A stretch of DNA of 64,000 nucleotides, from positions 172,935 to 236,934 of the forward strand of contig NZ_JPQU01000034.1 in assembly GCF_000737245.1 (NCBI RefSeq). The letters run 5' to 3'. Of the stretch, positions 16,667-27,571 are shown piece by piece (within the stretch, counting starts at the first letter, position 1; every line of letters starts with the position of its first letter). The notes beneath the pieces are model-generated. The model did no database searches and was not told the origin of the DNA. It saw only the letters and a program-made list of their open reading frames with translations. Made by a program: the position numbers and the translations under genes. This DNA comes from Pseudomonas syringae (lineage in GTDB: Bacteria > Pseudomonadota > Gammaproteobacteria > Pseudomonadales > Pseudomonadaceae).

Positions 16667-17704
16667 ATGCAAAAACGGAATGGCCTTAAGACGTTACTCA
16701 CATCATCAATGCTGCTGCTGAGTCTGGCAGGCGCTGCTGCCGCTCAGGCTGGCGTCCTCGAAAAGGTCAAGGCTCACGGCGCCGTACGTTGCGGTGTGGC
16801 CAGTGACAAACCGGGGTTTTCGCTGATTGATGACAAGGGCCAATGGACCGGCATGGACGTTGACCTCTGCCGCGCGGTTGCCGCAGCAGTGTTAGGCGAC
16901 TCGACCAAGGTTGAGTACATCGCCACCACCGGCAAGAACCGTTTTACAGCATTGGCTTCCGGCGAAATTGACGTGTTGTCTCGTGCGACCTCATGGACGG
17001 CCGACCGTATCGCCAGCCTCGGTGTGGATTTCACCACGGTTTGGTTCTACGACGGCCAGGGTTTCATGACCCATGCCAAAGACGGCATCCAGAAATTGAC
17101 TGATCTGGACGGCGCGACGTTCTGTCTTTCACCGGGCACTACCTCGGAACAGAACCTGGATGACTACTTCAGCCAGCGCGGCCTGACCTACAAAACCGTG
17201 ATCATCGAAAAAAGCCCGGAGCTGTTCGCAGCCTTCCAGAGCGGTCGCTGCAACGCGATTTCCAACGACCTGTCGGGCCTGGCCTCGCGTCGTGCGGTCA
17301 TGAACAACCCGCAAGACTACGCGCTGCTCCCTGAGATCATTTCCAAAGAGCCGCTGGGTGCATTCGTGGCTCAAGGCGATACCGTGTGGCGCAACATCGT
17401 GACTTGGACTGCGTACGCGCTGATGACCGCCGAGGAATTCGGCATCACCTCAGCCAACGTCGACGAAATGCACAGCAAGAAGGGCGGTTCGGCGGACGTT
17501 GCACGTCTGCTCGGCACTGACGGTTCGGTCGGCAAGGCATTCGGCCTGGACAATGACTGGGCGTACCGGGCCATCAAACAGGTGGGCAATTACGCTGAAG
17601 TCTACGATCGCAACCTTGGCGAAAAAACCATCCTGAACTTCCCGCGCGGGCTTAACCGCACCTGGAAAGATCAGGGTCTGCTGTACGCGCCGCCAATCCG
17701 CTGA
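16667..17704 (+). CDS. aapJ: General L-amino acid ABC transporter, periplasmic binding protein AapJ
   Basis: A 345-residue periplasmic solute-binding protein. I choose the ATG at 16667 (MQKRNGLKTLLTSSMLLLSL) because it begins a clear signal peptide ending near AGAAAAQAG and has GAAGGGG upstream; the frame stays open further upstream but without a signal sequence. The mature part shows GAVRCGVASDKPGFSLIDDKG and WTGMDVDLCRAVAAAVLGD, typical of family 3 (polar amino acid) binding proteins, and GTTSEQNLDDYFSQRGL. Rhizobial AapJ binds a broad range of L-amino acids including Asp and Glu. It heads aapJQMP, followed by asparagine/isoaspartyl hydrolases. Confidence 0.92.
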   Translation: MQKRNGLKTLLTSSMLLLSLAGAAAAQAGVLEKVKAHGAVRCGVASDKPGFSLIDDKGQWTGMDVDLCRAVAAAVLGDSTKVEYIATTGKNRFTALASGEIDVLSRATSWTADRIASLGVDFTTVWFYDGQGFMTHAKDGIQKLTDLDGATFCLSPGTTSEQNLDDYFSQRGLTYKTVIIEKSPELFAAFQSGRCNAISNDLSGLASRRAVMNNPQDYALLPEIISKEPLGAFVAQGDTVWRNIVTWTAYALMTAEEFGITSANVDEMHSKKGGSADVARLLGTDGSVGKAFGLDNDWAYRAIKQVGNYAEVYDRNLGEKTILNFPRGLNRTWKDQGLLYAPPIR

Positions 17705-17733
17705 TCGCGTTATAACCCAACGGAAATACTTTC

Positions 17734-18888
17734 ATGTGGACCCAACGCTTGCAGAACGCTCGAGTGCTGAGCGTGCTGCAGCAAGGCCTGGTTCTGGCCA
17801 TTGTTGCAGCTGTGTTTTACGTGCTGGCGCATAACGCCAGCCTCAATTTGAAGGCGCTGAACATCGCCTCCGGCTTTGACTTTCTGTCGCAGCGGGCTGG
17901 CTATGACATCAGCTTCAAACTGATCGACTTCACCCCGAACGACAGCTACGGCCGTGCGTATCTGGTGGGGTTGCTCAATACGTTGCTGGTCTCGGTGATG
18001 AGTATCGTGACCGCGACTGTGCTGGGCGTGGCGTTGGGCCTGTGCAAGGTTTCCGAGAACTGGCTGATCAGTCGCCTGGCCGGCGCCAGCATCGAATTTT
18101 TGCGTAACGTGCCGTTGGTGGTGCATCTGGTCTGGTGGTACGGGCTGGCGTTGGCACTGCCTGGGGTTAAACAGGCTATTTCACTGTTCGACGTGGCGTA
18201 TCTGAGCAACAGCGGCTTGATGTTGCCGTGGCCTGCCAAGGGTTCACTGGTGGGCTGGGGCGTGGCATTGATGGTCCTTGGCGCGCTGTTGGGCTTGATC
18301 GCCTGCCGCTTTCGCGACGCCAAATCCCAGTGGCGCAGCTTCACCCCTCGCCGCTGGCCGCTGCTCTTGGCAGGGGCGCTGCTGTTGCCGTTGCTGGCTT
18401 ATGCCTTGAGTGACGCGCACTGGGCCTGGGAAGTCCCGGCCGCCAAAGGTTTCGGCTTCAAGGGTGGCGTGGCGCTGGTGCCGGAACTGCTTGCCTTGTG
18501 GTTGGCTTTGTCCTTCTACAGCGCCAGTTACATTGCCGAAATCGTGCGTGGCGCGATCCAGTCAGTGCAGCGCGGGCAGTACGAAGCGGCCAAGGCTTTG
18601 GGTTTCGAATATGGCCCGACCATGCGCCAGCTGATCGTGCCGCAAGCGGTTTATCCGATGATTCCGCAGGTCACCAACACCTACTTGAACATCGTCAAGA
18701 ACTCCTCCCTTGGCGTGGTCATCGGTTTCATGGAAATGGTCTCGTCCACCGGCGGGACCACCTTGAACCAGACCGGGCAGGCCATTGAGTGCATCGCGCT
18801 GGTGATGGGCACTTACTGCGTGATCAGCCTGCTGATTTCCATCGCGATGAACATTTACAACCATCGCATCAGCCAGCGAGGCCATTGA
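17734..18888 (+). CDS. aapQ: General L-amino acid ABC transporter permease AapQ
   Basis: A 384-residue inner-membrane permease, 29 bp after aapJ. Several hydrophobic helices are visible and the HisMQ-family EAA loop is EAAKALGFEYGPTMRQLIVPQA near residue 290, where it docks onto the ATPase. Length and the long segment between early helices match AapQ rather than the short (about 220-residue) HisQ type. It pairs with AapM, whose gene starts just after this stop codon. Confidence 0.92.
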   Translation: MWTQRLQNARVLSVLQQGLVLAIVAAVFYVLAHNASLNLKALNIASGFDFLSQRAGYDISFKLIDFTPNDSYGRAYLVGLLNTLLVSVMSIVTATVLGVALGLCKVSENWLISRLAGASIEFLRNVPLVVHLVWWYGLALALPGVKQAISLFDVAYLSNSGLMLPWPAKGSLVGWGVALMVLGALLGLIACRFRDAKSQWRSFTPRRWPLLLAGALLLPLLAYALSDAHWAWEVPAAKGFGFKGGVALVPELLALWLALSFYSASYIAEIVRGAIQSVQRGQYEAAKALGFEYGPTMRQLIVPQAVYPMIPQVTNTYLNIVKNSSLGVVIGFMEMVSSTGGTTLNQTGQAIECIALVMGTYCVISLLISIAMNIYNHRISQRGH

Positions 18889-18890
18889 CG

Positions 18891-19985
18891 GTGAACATGA
18901 TCAATCAACCCACCGCCGAGCGCCTGCCGCCCAGCAAGCCGTTGCCGGTGCAGATACGTGAATGGACGCGCGAGCATCTGTTCCCCAGTGTCGGTCATGG
19001 TCTGCTGACCATCGCCGTGCTGGCACTGCTGCTGTGGACCATCCCGGCAGCGCTGAACTGGCTGGTGTTCGACGCCACTTTTGTCGGCACCGCTCGCACC
19101 GAGTGCAACCCCCACGGCGCGTGCTGGCTGCCGATTACTCAGCGCTGGAACCTGTTCGTGTACGGCTTCTATCCGGAAGCCGAACGCTGGCGCGTCAACT
19201 TGGCGCTGTTTCTGGCGGTGTTCGCCTTCGTTCTGCTGTTCTTCAAGCGACTGGACCGTCGTCTGCTGATTGGCTATCTGGCGCTGTTGCCGGTGGTCAT
19301 GTGGTGGCTGCTCAAAGGCGGCGCGGGTTTGCCGGAGATCTCGTCGACCAAGTTCGCCGGGATGATGGTGACGGTGTTTCTTGGCACGGTAGGCATGATC
19401 TTCGCCTTGCCTATCGGGATTCTGCTGGCGCTCGGGCGTCGCTCGAAGAAGCCGGTGATCCGCATGCTCAGCGTCACCTACATCGAGCTGGTGCGTTCGG
19501 TGCCGGTCATTTCGCTGCTGTTCATGGCCTCGCTGATGATCCAGCTGTTCCTGCCACCGGGTTCGGCGTTCGACATCCTGTTGCGGGTGCAACTGGTGCT
19601 GATCCTGTTCACCGCCGCCTATATGGCTGAAACCTTGCGCGGCGGGCTGCAGAACCTGCCCAAAGGCCAATACGAAGCGGCTCAGGCCCTGGGCTTCGGC
19701 TACTGGAAAACCATGGGCCAGATCGTGCTGCCTCAGGTGTTGAAACAGTCCATCGCGCCCTTGCTGACCCAGTTCATCGGCCTGTTCAAGGAAACCACGC
19801 TGGTGATGATCGTCGGCGTGCTGGACATCGTCGGCATCGCCATGAGCACCGCCGCCGCGCCGGAATGGGTGGGCTATGGCCACGAAATCTATATTTTCCT
19901 GGCGATTTATTTCTTCGTCATCTGCTTCGCACTGTCGCGCTATGCCCGACACCTTGAAAAGAAACTGGAACAGAACCGCTCATGA
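18891..19985 (+). CDS. aapM: General L-amino acid ABC transporter permease AapM
   Basis: A 364-residue inner-membrane permease. I start at GTG 18891 ([20 protein letters not shown]): GAGG lies 9 bases upstream and the start follows the aapQ stop by 2 bases; the nearby ATG at 18897 is 15 bases from that site. The frame is open further upstream but only in the shadow of aapQ. The EAA loop reads [22 protein letters not shown] near residue 265. It overlaps aapP by 4 bases, so translation is likely coupled. Confidence 0.92.
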   Translation: MNMINQPTAERLPPSKPLPVQIREWTREHLFPSVGHGLLTIAVLALLLWTIPAALNWLVFDATFVGTARTECNPHGACWLPITQRWNLFVYGFYPEAERWRVNLALFLAVFAFVLLFFKRLDRRLLIGYLALLPVVMWWLLKGGAGLPEISSTKFAGMMVTVFLGTVGMIFALPIGILLALGRRSKKPVIRMLSVTYIELVRSVPVISLLFMASLMIQLFLPPGSAFDILLRVQLVLILFTAAYMAETLRGGLQNLPKGQYEAAQALGFGYWKTMGQIVLPQVLKQSIAPLLTQFIGLFKETTLVMIVGVLDIVGIAMSTAAAPEWVGYGHEIYIFLAIYFFVICFALSRYARHLEKKLEQNRS

Positions 19986-20755
19986 CTGATCATCGCGAGG
20001 CTGACGCAGCCCCTATCGTGCGTATCGAGCAACTGAACAAGTGGTATGGCAAATCCCATGTCCTGCGCGACATTTCGCTGTCGGTCAAACCCGGCGAGAA
20101 AGTGGTGATTTGCGGCCCGTCCGGCTCGGGGAAATCCACTCTGATTCGTTGCATCAATCAACTGGAGCAGCATCAGCAAGGCACCATCGAGGTGTTGGGC
20201 GAAGTGCTGGATGGCAACGTGAAACGCCTGGAGCGGATTCGCCGTCAGGTCGGCATGTGCTTCCAGCATTTCAACCTGTTCCCGCACCTGACGGTATTGA
20301 AGAACTGCACCTTGCCGCAGACCTCCAACCTGGGTGTGCCGGAGAAAGAGGCCATCGAGCGTGCTCTGGCGCTGCTCGACAAGGTGCGCATGCGCGACCA
20401 CGCCAACAAGTTTCCGTCGCAGTTGTCCGGTGGTCAGCAGCAGCGCATCGCGATTGCACGTGCGTTGTGCATGCAGCCCAAAGTCATGCTGTTTGACGAG
20501 CCGACCTCGGCACTGGACCCGGAAATGATCGCCGAAGTCCTGGAAGTCATGACCGGCCTGGCGCAGGACGGCATGACCATGATCTGCGTGACCCACGAAA
20601 TGGGCTTTGCCCGCAAAGTGGCAGATCGGGTGGTGTTCATGGATCAAGGCGAAATCGTCGAGCAAGCGACGCCTGATCGTTTCTTCTCGGCGCCGGAATC
20701 CGAGCGCACCCGCCGCTTCCTTAATCAGATCCTCGACCATGGAGTCCACGCGTGA
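19982..20755 (+). CDS. aapP: General L-amino acid ABC transporter ATP-binding protein AapP
   Basis: A 257-residue ABC ATPase that powers AapQM. Walker A is GPSGSGKST (residues 46-54), the Q-loop is in [19 protein letters not shown], the signature [15 protein letters not shown] is near 145, and Walker B is [14 protein letters not shown] near 170, followed by the switch histidine in CVTHEM. This motif set is typical of polar amino acid importers. Start and stop overlap both neighbours by 4 bases (ATGA-type junctions), so the whole aap-iaaA block is one transcription unit. Confidence 0.95.
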   Translation: MTDHREADAAPIVRIEQLNKWYGKSHVLRDISLSVKPGEKVVICGPSGSGKSTLIRCINQLEQHQQGTIEVLGEVLDGNVKRLERIRRQVGMCFQHFNLFPHLTVLKNCTLPQTSNLGVPEKEAIERALALLDKVRMRDHANKFPSQLSGGQQQRIAIARALCMQPKVMLFDEPTSALDPEMIAEVLEVMTGLAQDGMTMICVTHEMGFARKVADRVVFMDQGEIVEQATPDRFFSAPESERTRRFLNQILDHGVHA

Positions 20756-21711
20756 TGGCCAATCCTATTGCTATAGCGCTGCACGGTGGCGCAGGCGTTT
20801 TGACTCCTGGTCTGCTGACCCCGGAAGACGAAACCACTATTCATGACGCCTTGTTGCGCGCGTTGAAAGCTGGCCTGACGCTGCTCGAACAGGATGGTAG
20901 TAGCCTCGACGCCGTGCAGGCGGCCGTCGTTGAGCTGGAAGAATGCCCTTGGTTCAACGCCGGTAAAGGCGCGGTGTTCACCCACACCGGCGATCACGAA
21001 CTGGACGCGGCAATCATGCACGGCGCCAACCGGGAAGCGGGCGCCGTGGCAGGGATTCACTTTGTCCGCAACCCGATCCTCGCAGCGCGGGCCGTGATGG
21101 AGCATAGCGAGCACGTATTGCTCGCGGGCGTCGGTGCGGATGCTTTCCTGGAGACTCAGGATCTGGAGCGAGTGCCTAACGACTGGTACGACACCGACCT
21201 GCGTCGTCGCCAATGGCAAACCCAGCTGCAGCAGCCCAATAGTGTCTCCCTGGAACCAGGCGGCGTGGACAAGAAATTTGGCACCGTGGGCGCAGTGGCG
21301 CTGGATCGTCATGGTCATGTGGCAGCTGCCACTTCAACGGGCGGGATTACCAACAAGCGTTACGGCCGTGTAGGCGACTCGCCACTGATTGGCACAGGCA
21401 CCTGGGCAGATGATCGCAGTGCGGCGATTTCTGCGACGGGCCACGGCGAATACTTCATCCGCACGGTAGTGGCGCACAACATCGCGTCCCGAGTCTTGCT
21501 GGCTGGCGAAACGCTGAATACGGCGTGCGACACGGTTGTGTCAGGCGAATTGAAAGCCATGGGCGGCAACGGCGGGGTAATTGCCGTTTCTCCAACCGGC
21601 GAAACTGCGCTGAGCTTCAACACCCCGGGCATGTATCGCGCATGGCGGGATGAGCAGGGTGGTTTGCATACGGCGATTTATGCAGCGGATGATCGGGTTC
21701 ATCCAGCCTGA
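20752..21711 (+). CDS. iaaA: Isoaspartyl peptidase / plant-type L-asparaginase (Ntn hydrolase)
   Basis: A 319-residue Ntn hydrolase that cleaves beta-aspartyl dipeptides and, more slowly, asparagine. The N-terminal [10 protein letters not shown] and [20 protein letters not shown] are family signatures. The autocatalytic cleavage site is the G-T bond in [12 protein letters not shown]; the new N-terminal Thr is about residue 178. [22 protein letters not shown] forms the conserved core of the small subunit. It overlaps aapP by 4 bases, so uptake of Asx compounds and release of free aspartate appear to be co-expressed. Confidence 0.93.
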   Translation: MMANPIAIALHGGAGVLTPGLLTPEDETTIHDALLRALKAGLTLLEQDGSSLDAVQAAVVELEECPWFNAGKGAVFTHTGDHELDAAIMHGANREAGAVAGIHFVRNPILAARAVMEHSEHVLLAGVGADAFLETQDLERVPNDWYDTDLRRRQWQTQLQQPNSVSLEPGGVDKKFGTVGAVALDRHGHVAAATSTGGITNKRYGRVGDSPLIGTGTWADDRSAAISATGHGEYFIRTVVAHNIASRVLLAGETLNTACDTVVSGELKAMGGNGGVIAVSPTGETALSFNTPGMYRAWRDEQGGLHTAIYAADDRVHPA

Positions 21712-21718
21712 GTGTGGC

Positions 21719-21955
21719 CTGTGGGAGATTCTATGTTTGCTCGCAAGCTGACGTGGGACCGGCTTTAGCCGGGAAGGCGGCATTTCTGACGATGAAAGTG
21801 TAGTGACTGTACTGGCCTCTTCCCGGCTAAAGCCGGTCCCACGTCGTCGCGCCAATATTGAGATCACTCTCGTGCGGCGCTTGCCTGCGATAAGGATAGA
21901 CGCGGTTCACTTTAGATCGCGTAAACCTTATCGCGGGCAAGCACCGCTCCCACAG
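21719..21955. repeat. Nested REP elements between iaaA and the L-asparaginase gene
   Basis: An outer pair (CCTGTGGGAG at 21719, CTCCCACAGG ending at 21955) encloses an inner, complete palindrome of another subfamily (ACGTGGGACCGGCTTTAGCC at 21751 with its complement ending at 21843). The inner element looks inserted inside the outer one. The arrangement recurs beside aspA at 26284-26430. Confidence 0.75.
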
Positions 21956-21982
21956 GAAATCATCCAGCAAGAGCTTCGCGAC

Positions 21983-22987
21983 TTAGCGCAGCTCCCCACA
22001 CAAATCCACTTCCACCAACCGGCGCACTTCATCCAGTGGCAGACCTGCACCGAACAGCATGTGCAGTTTGCCCAGCGCAGCTTCCCGGGTCATGCCGCCG
22101 CCGGACAGGACGCCTGCGCCACGCAAACGGCTGCCTGCTTCGTAGACGTCCAGTTCAACGCCACCTTCATGGCACTGCGTAATTGCAACCACGCACATGC
22201 CTTGCTGGCGGGCGCATTCGAGGCTGGCGAGGAAGGCCGGGTCATCGCTGGGGCCGGTGCCGCTGCCGAAGCATTCGAGTACCAGACCCTGGATGCCGCT
22301 GGCGATCATCGCGTTCACCTGAGCTGCACCGATACCGGGAAACAACGGCAGCACGGCCACCGCTGACAACGCTTTAGGCTGGCGATAATCCAGCTGCGCA
22401 GGGCGCGTAACCGGGGTTTCACCAGTGTGGGCACGGTTCAGTGCGGCGAACGGATGACGACCAAAGCTGCGGATTTTCGCGCAGCGGGTCGGCGCCAACA
22501 GTTCGCCGTGGAAGTACAGGTGCACGCCAGAGGGCAAACCGTTACCCAACGCCAGCAGCGAGCCGTTGACGTTTTCCCAGGCATCGCTGTCCGGGACGCC
22601 AGCAGGGAGCATTGAACCGGTGAACAGCACCGGTGCGCTGAGCCCCAGCAGCTGGAAACTCATCGCTGCGGCGCTGTACGCCAAAGTGTCTGTGCCGTGC
22701 AGAATCAGCACTGCATCGCAGCCATCAATTTCAACAGCCTGGATCACCGCTTCACGCAGACGCAGCCAGTAGGCGGGTGTCATGTTGGCACTGTCGATCA
22801 GCGGTGCCATCTCGCGAAAGCACCATTCAGGAACGACCAATTCAGGCTGCTCGGCCAGTTGCCTGGCCATGCGCGCCTCGAAACCCGAAGCGGGAGCCAG
22901 GCCGTTGGCGCTGGCCTGCATGCCAATGGTGCCGCCGGTATAAAGAACCATGACTCGCTGAGCGGGTTTAGGCTGTTCAAGAGTCAT
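21983..22987 (-). CDS. ansA: L-asparaginase (asparaginase/glutaminase family)
   Basis: A 334-residue asparaginase converting Asn to Asp and ammonia. I start at ATG 22987 (MTLEQPKPAQRVMVLYTGGT) with GGAG upstream; the open frame to 23101 lies within the AGCS gene region. The first active-site motif is YTGGTIG (Thr17 and neighbours) and the second is VLILHGTDTLAYSAAAMSF near residue 95. No signal peptide is seen, so it should be cytoplasmic (type I-like, low affinity). It lies 41 bp downstream of the AGCS symporter on the same strand, a plausible uptake-plus-hydrolysis pair. Confidence 0.9.
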   Translation of the reverse strand: MTLEQPKPAQRVMVLYTGGTIGMQASANGLAPASGFEARMARQLAEQPELVVPEWCFREMAPLIDSANMTPAYWLRLREAVIQAVEIDGCDAVLILHGTDTLAYSAAAMSFQLLGLSAPVLFTGSMLPAGVPDSDAWENVNGSLLALGNGLPSGVHLYFHGELLAPTRCAKIRSFGRHPFAALNRAHTGETPVTRPAQLDYRQPKALSAVAVLPLFPGIGAAQVNAMIASGIQGLVLECFGSGTGPSDDPAFLASLECARQQGMCVVAITQCHEGGVELDVYEAGSRLRGAGVLSGGGMTREAALGKLHMLFGAGLPLDEVRRLVEVDLCGELR

Positions 22988-23028
22988 GGTTCTTCTCCGG
23001 TATGACAGTGGTTGTAGCTCAATAACTA

Positions 23029-24477
23029 TCAGGCTTGAGTAGCAGGCTTTGCCGTTGCCTCTACCGGATTGACCGGTGTGTGGCTCGGGTTGGCAGGCCA
23101 TGCGGTGCGGTCCAGATCCAGATCCGGGAACTGGCTCGAATCAAACACTGGGGTTTTGACGCCCGCCTTACGTTGCGCATCGTAGTCACGCAGGATGCGC
23201 ATGGCGACTTTGAACAACATTGCCAGGGCGATCAAGTTAACGAAGGCCAGCAGCGTCATGGTGATGTCAGCGAAGGCGAACACGGTGTTGAGATCAACAA
23301 CGGCGCCCCAGAGGATCAGCACCAACACGAAAATCCGATAGCCGACGATGGCTTTCTTGCTCTCGCCAACCAGGAACCGCAGGCTGTTTTCGCCCAGGTA
23401 GTAGTTGTAGAGAATCGAGGTGAATACAAACAGTGCCAAGGCAACACTGATGAAGATTCGACCCCAGTCGCCTACCACGGCTGCCAGCGAGTTCTGTGCC
23501 AGAACGATACCGTTGCCGCTGTAACCCACGTCATAAATACCCGACAGCAGGATAAGCAACGCGGTACAGGTGCAGATCACGAAGGTATCGAGGAACACGC
23601 TGAACGCCTGAACCACACCTTGGGAAATCGGGTGCTCGACCTGAGCAACGGCGGCCACGTTTGGCGCACTGCCCAGACCGGCTTCGTTGGCGAACACGCC
23701 ACGTTTCACGCCCATGACGATGGCGCTACCGATCAGACCGCCAAATACCGGGTCCAGACCGAAAGCACTTCTGACGATGGTCGCCAGCATGGCTGGAACC
23801 TGGTCGATCTGCAGCACGATGACGTAGATGGTCACGGCGATGTAGATCAGGGTTTTGACTGGCACCAGCAGATCGGAGATCGCGGCGATACGTTTGATGC
23901 CACCGATGAACGCCAGACCCAGCAGGACTACGAGGCAGATACCGGTGGTCGTGGTGTCGATGCCGAACGCGCCCTTCAGGGAGTCGGTCACCGCGTGGGA
24001 TTGCAAGCCGTTGAAGGCGAAACCGAAGGTCACCAGCAGCAACACTGCCATGACCATACCGAGCCAGCGCTTACCCAGACCATGCTGGATGTAATACGCC
24101 GGACCGCCGCGGAACTGGCCTTCGGAGTCTTTGCGTTTGTAGAGCTGAGCGAGCGAGCACTCGATGAAGCTGCTGGCCATGCCCACCAATGCGGTGACCC
24201 ACATCCAGAACACGGCACCCGGACCACCCAGGGTTACGGCGATGCCGACACCGGCGATATTCCCTGCGCCGACACGTCCGGCAAGGCTGAGCATCAATGC
24301 CTGGAAGGAACTGAGCTGGCCGGTGCTGTTACGTAAACTATCCCTGAAAACAGCGAACATATGGAAAAAATGGCGAAACTGGACGAAACGCGAACGAATC
24401 GTGAAGTAACCGCCGAGCCCTACGATCAGTACGATCAGCACTTTGCCCGAGAGGAAGTCGTTGATGACTTCAAGCAT
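23029..24477 (-). CDS. AGCS-family sodium:amino acid symporter (alanine/glycine type)
   Basis: A 482-residue polytopic membrane protein of the alanine-or-glycine:cation symporter family. It shows SLAGRVGAGNIAGVGIAVTLGGPGAVFWMW near residue 65, GGPAYYIQHGLGKRW near 125 and GVKRGVFANEAGLGSAPNVAA near 260, all conserved in the family, with about ten hydrophobic helices. GAGGA precedes the ATG. The substrate in this context could be Ala, Gly, Asn or Gln; its place between ansA and aspA favours a role in Asx metabolism, but that is inference. Confidence 0.9.
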   Translation of the reverse strand: MLEVINDFLSGKVLIVLIVGLGGYFTIRSRFVQFRHFFHMFAVFRDSLRNSTGQLSSFQALMLSLAGRVGAGNIAGVGIAVTLGGPGAVFWMWVTALVGMASSFIECSLAQLYKRKDSEGQFRGGPAYYIQHGLGKRWLGMVMAVLLLVTFGFAFNGLQSHAVTDSLKGAFGIDTTTTGICLVVLLGLAFIGGIKRIAAISDLLVPVKTLIYIAVTIYVIVLQIDQVPAMLATIVRSAFGLDPVFGGLIGSAIVMGVKRGVFANEAGLGSAPNVAAVAQVEHPISQGVVQAFSVFLDTFVICTCTALLILLSGIYDVGYSGNGIVLAQNSLAAVVGDWGRIFISVALALFVFTSILYNYYLGENSLRFLVGESKKAIVGYRIFVLVLILWGAVVDLNTVFAFADITMTLLAFVNLIALAMLFKVAMRILRDYDAQRKAGVKTPVFDSSQFPDLDLDRTAWPANPSHTPVNPVEATAKPATQA

Positions 24478-24608
24478 TGGAGAATCCTCGCTGTTGTTTT
24501 TAGGGGGCGCGCACTATACCGGTGCGCTTGTCTTGCGTCTGCAATACTTTTCCCTTGTTATTAATGGGATACGTCCGTGTGGGGTGTGGCTTTACTCGTT
24601 TTGCAGGT

Positions 24609-24645
24609 AAAAAAAAGGGCCCGGAGAGAATCGTCTCTGGACCCC
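24609..24645 (-). terminator. Rho-independent terminator of aspA
   Basis: On the - strand GGGTCCAGAGA folds with TCTCTCCGGGCCC, with a two-base bulge and one G-T wobble, and is followed by eight T residues. It lies 60-100 bases after the aspA stop. Confidence 0.8.
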
Positions 24646-24707
24646 CAAAAGGGTGGGAGGTGTCTAGGCCCCCAACCTGGTGAGCGTGTTGCTATGGAGC
24701 ATTTGCA

Positions 24708-26132
<1,425 letters not shown>

Positions 26133-26283
26133 GATAGAGATAATCTCAAGAAGGCACGGATAATGCCGGAACGCTGCGGATACTGGCCTTTCCGGCAATA
26201 TTTGACTAATGCTGTTACACACTGGCCCATGCACAAACGGCATAATGTCTCTGTGACTTGAATTGATTCAGAAGCGTGACTCA

Positions 26284-26430
26284 TGTGGGAGCGGTGTCGT
26301 GGGACCGGCTTTAGCCGGGAAGAGGTCGTGACGGTCCCTGATAATTGGCCGTCAGAAATACCGCTTTCCCGGCTAAAGCCGGTCCCACGTCGTACTTCAG
26401 CTTGCGGGTAAGCCTAGAAGCTCCCACAGG
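26284..26430. repeat. Nested REP elements in the aspA-LysR divergent region
   Basis: Outer arms TGTGGGAGCGG (26284) and GCTCCCACAG (to 26430) enclose a complete inner palindrome with arms CGTGGGACCGGCTTTAGCC (26299 onward) and complement ending at 26389. It sits within the 313-bp divergent promoter region, close to the LysR start codon. Confidence 0.75.
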
Positions 26431-26446
26431 GTTGCAGAGGTGAAAA

Positions 26447-27358
26447 ATGAATCTGGAAAGCAAATGGCTGGAAGACTTCAGCGCTCTGGCCGCCACCCGC
26501 AGTTTTTCCCAGGCGGCGGAGCGGCGGTTTGTAACGCAGCCCGCATTCAGCCGGCGTATTCGCAGCCTCGAAGCCGCGCTGGGGCTGACTCTGGTCAATC
26601 GCTCGCGCACGCCCATCGAGCTTACGGCGGCGGGGCAGTTGTTTCTGGTGACGGCGCGTACCGTGGTCGACCAGTTGGGCGAAGTGCTGCGCCACTTGCA
26701 CCACCTGGAAGGCGGGCAGGGCGAGGTCATGCAGGTCGCAGCGGCGCATTCCCTGGCCCTGGGCTTCTTTCCGCGCTGGATCGCACAGTTGCGCAACGAA
26801 GGCCTGAATATCGCCACTCGATTGGTCGCTACCAACGTCGGCGAGGCGGTGCATGCCCTGCGTGAAGGCGGATGTGATCTGATGCTGGCGTTCTACGATC
26901 CTGACGCAGCCCTGCAAATGGACCCGGAAATCTTCCCGTCCCTGCACCTTGCGCACACTGAAATGCTCCCGGTCTGCGCTGCAGACGAACACGGTCAGCC
27001 GTTGTTCGGCCTGGAAGATGGCGGCAGCGTGCCGCTTCTGGCGTATAGCGCGGGTGCTTTTCTCGGGCGCTCGGTGAACCTGCTGCTGCGTCAGCGGAAT
27101 CTACGCTTCACCACCGTCTATGAAACCGCCATGGCCGATAGCCTGAAAAGCATGGCACTGGAAGGATTGGGCATCGCCTGGGTGCCGCGATTGAGCGTAC
27201 GTGCGGAACTGGCCCGCGGTGAGTTGGTAGTGTGTGGCGGCCAGCAATGGCATGTTCCGCTGGAAATCCGCCTGTATCGCTGCGCCCTGGTGCGCAAGGC
27301 TAACGTACGCCTGCTCTGGCGCAAGCTCGAGGGGGCTGCAACACCGGATAATGTTTGA
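26447..27358 (+). CDS. LysR-type regulator, probably of aspA
   Basis: A 303-residue LysR-type regulator with helix-turn-helix WLEDFSALAATRSFSQAAER then FVTQPAFSRRIRSLEAALG, and an effector domain from about residue 92. The N-terminus resembles the HypT (YjiE) subgroup. It is divergent from aspA, as a LysR gene is in PAO1 (PA5428/aspA, from memory). It is a close relative of the LysR at 15638 that flanks the aap operon at the other end of the same module. The start codon follows the end of a REP element by only 16 bases, so the leader is short or REP-derived. Confidence 0.85.
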   Translation: MNLESKWLEDFSALAATRSFSQAAERRFVTQPAFSRRIRSLEAALGLTLVNRSRTPIELTAAGQLFLVTARTVVDQLGEVLRHLHHLEGGQGEVMQVAAAHSLALGFFPRWIAQLRNEGLNIATRLVATNVGEAVHALREGGCDLMLAFYDPDAALQMDPEIFPSLHLAHTEMLPVCAADEHGQPLFGLEDGGSVPLLAYSAGAFLGRSVNLLLRQRNLRFTTVYETAMADSLKSMALEGLGIAWVPRLSVRAELARGELVVCGGQQWHVPLEIRLYRCALVRKANVRLLWRKLEGAATPDNV

Positions 27359-27449
27359 CCGGCAGGTCAGTAAAACCGTGGTTTGCAGGGCAGAATCTTC
27401 CCACAAGACAGATGGTCGACAGAGGGGCGTTAAACCCAGATCTTTAAGG

Positions 27450-27571
27450 TATACTGCGCGGCCTTTGGCCGGCTCGACCGGTCATTTTTCGTACAGCAAG
27501 CCACGCCGGTCCTCCCGCGTGGCTTGTTTGTTTATTGATGCGCCTGCGGGCGCCCGATGAGAGGCACGACG
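27450..27571 (+). promoter_or_regulatory. purE promoter -10 and structured leader
   Basis: TATACT at 27450-27455 is a good -10 box; a convincing -35 is not seen. Between it and the purE start lie two hairpins in succession: 27466-27489 (TGGCCGG/CCGGTCA followed by TTTTT) and 27498-27535 (AAGCCACGC/GCGTGGCTT followed by GTTTGTTT). Both resemble intrinsic terminators, suggesting attenuation of the pur operon. No leader peptide or known purine riboswitch core is recognised. Confidence 0.55.
27498..27535 (+). terminator. Terminator-like hairpin in the purE leader
   Basis: Nine-base perfect stem AAGCCACGC / GCGTGGCTT around a ten-base loop, followed by GTTTGTTTATT, all upstream of the purE coding start. 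It could terminate upstream transcription or attenuate purE. Confidence 0.6.

Noticed and set aside
18855..19952. 365-residue open frame opposite aapM
   Set aside because: Same reason: low-complexity His/Gln/Arg-rich shadow of a membrane protein gene with no ribosome binding site.
23035..24336. 433-residue open frame on the + strand opposite the AGCS symporter gene
   Set aside because: Its composition (His, Gln, Asp rich, no hydrophobic core) is that of an antisense shadow of a membrane protein gene.
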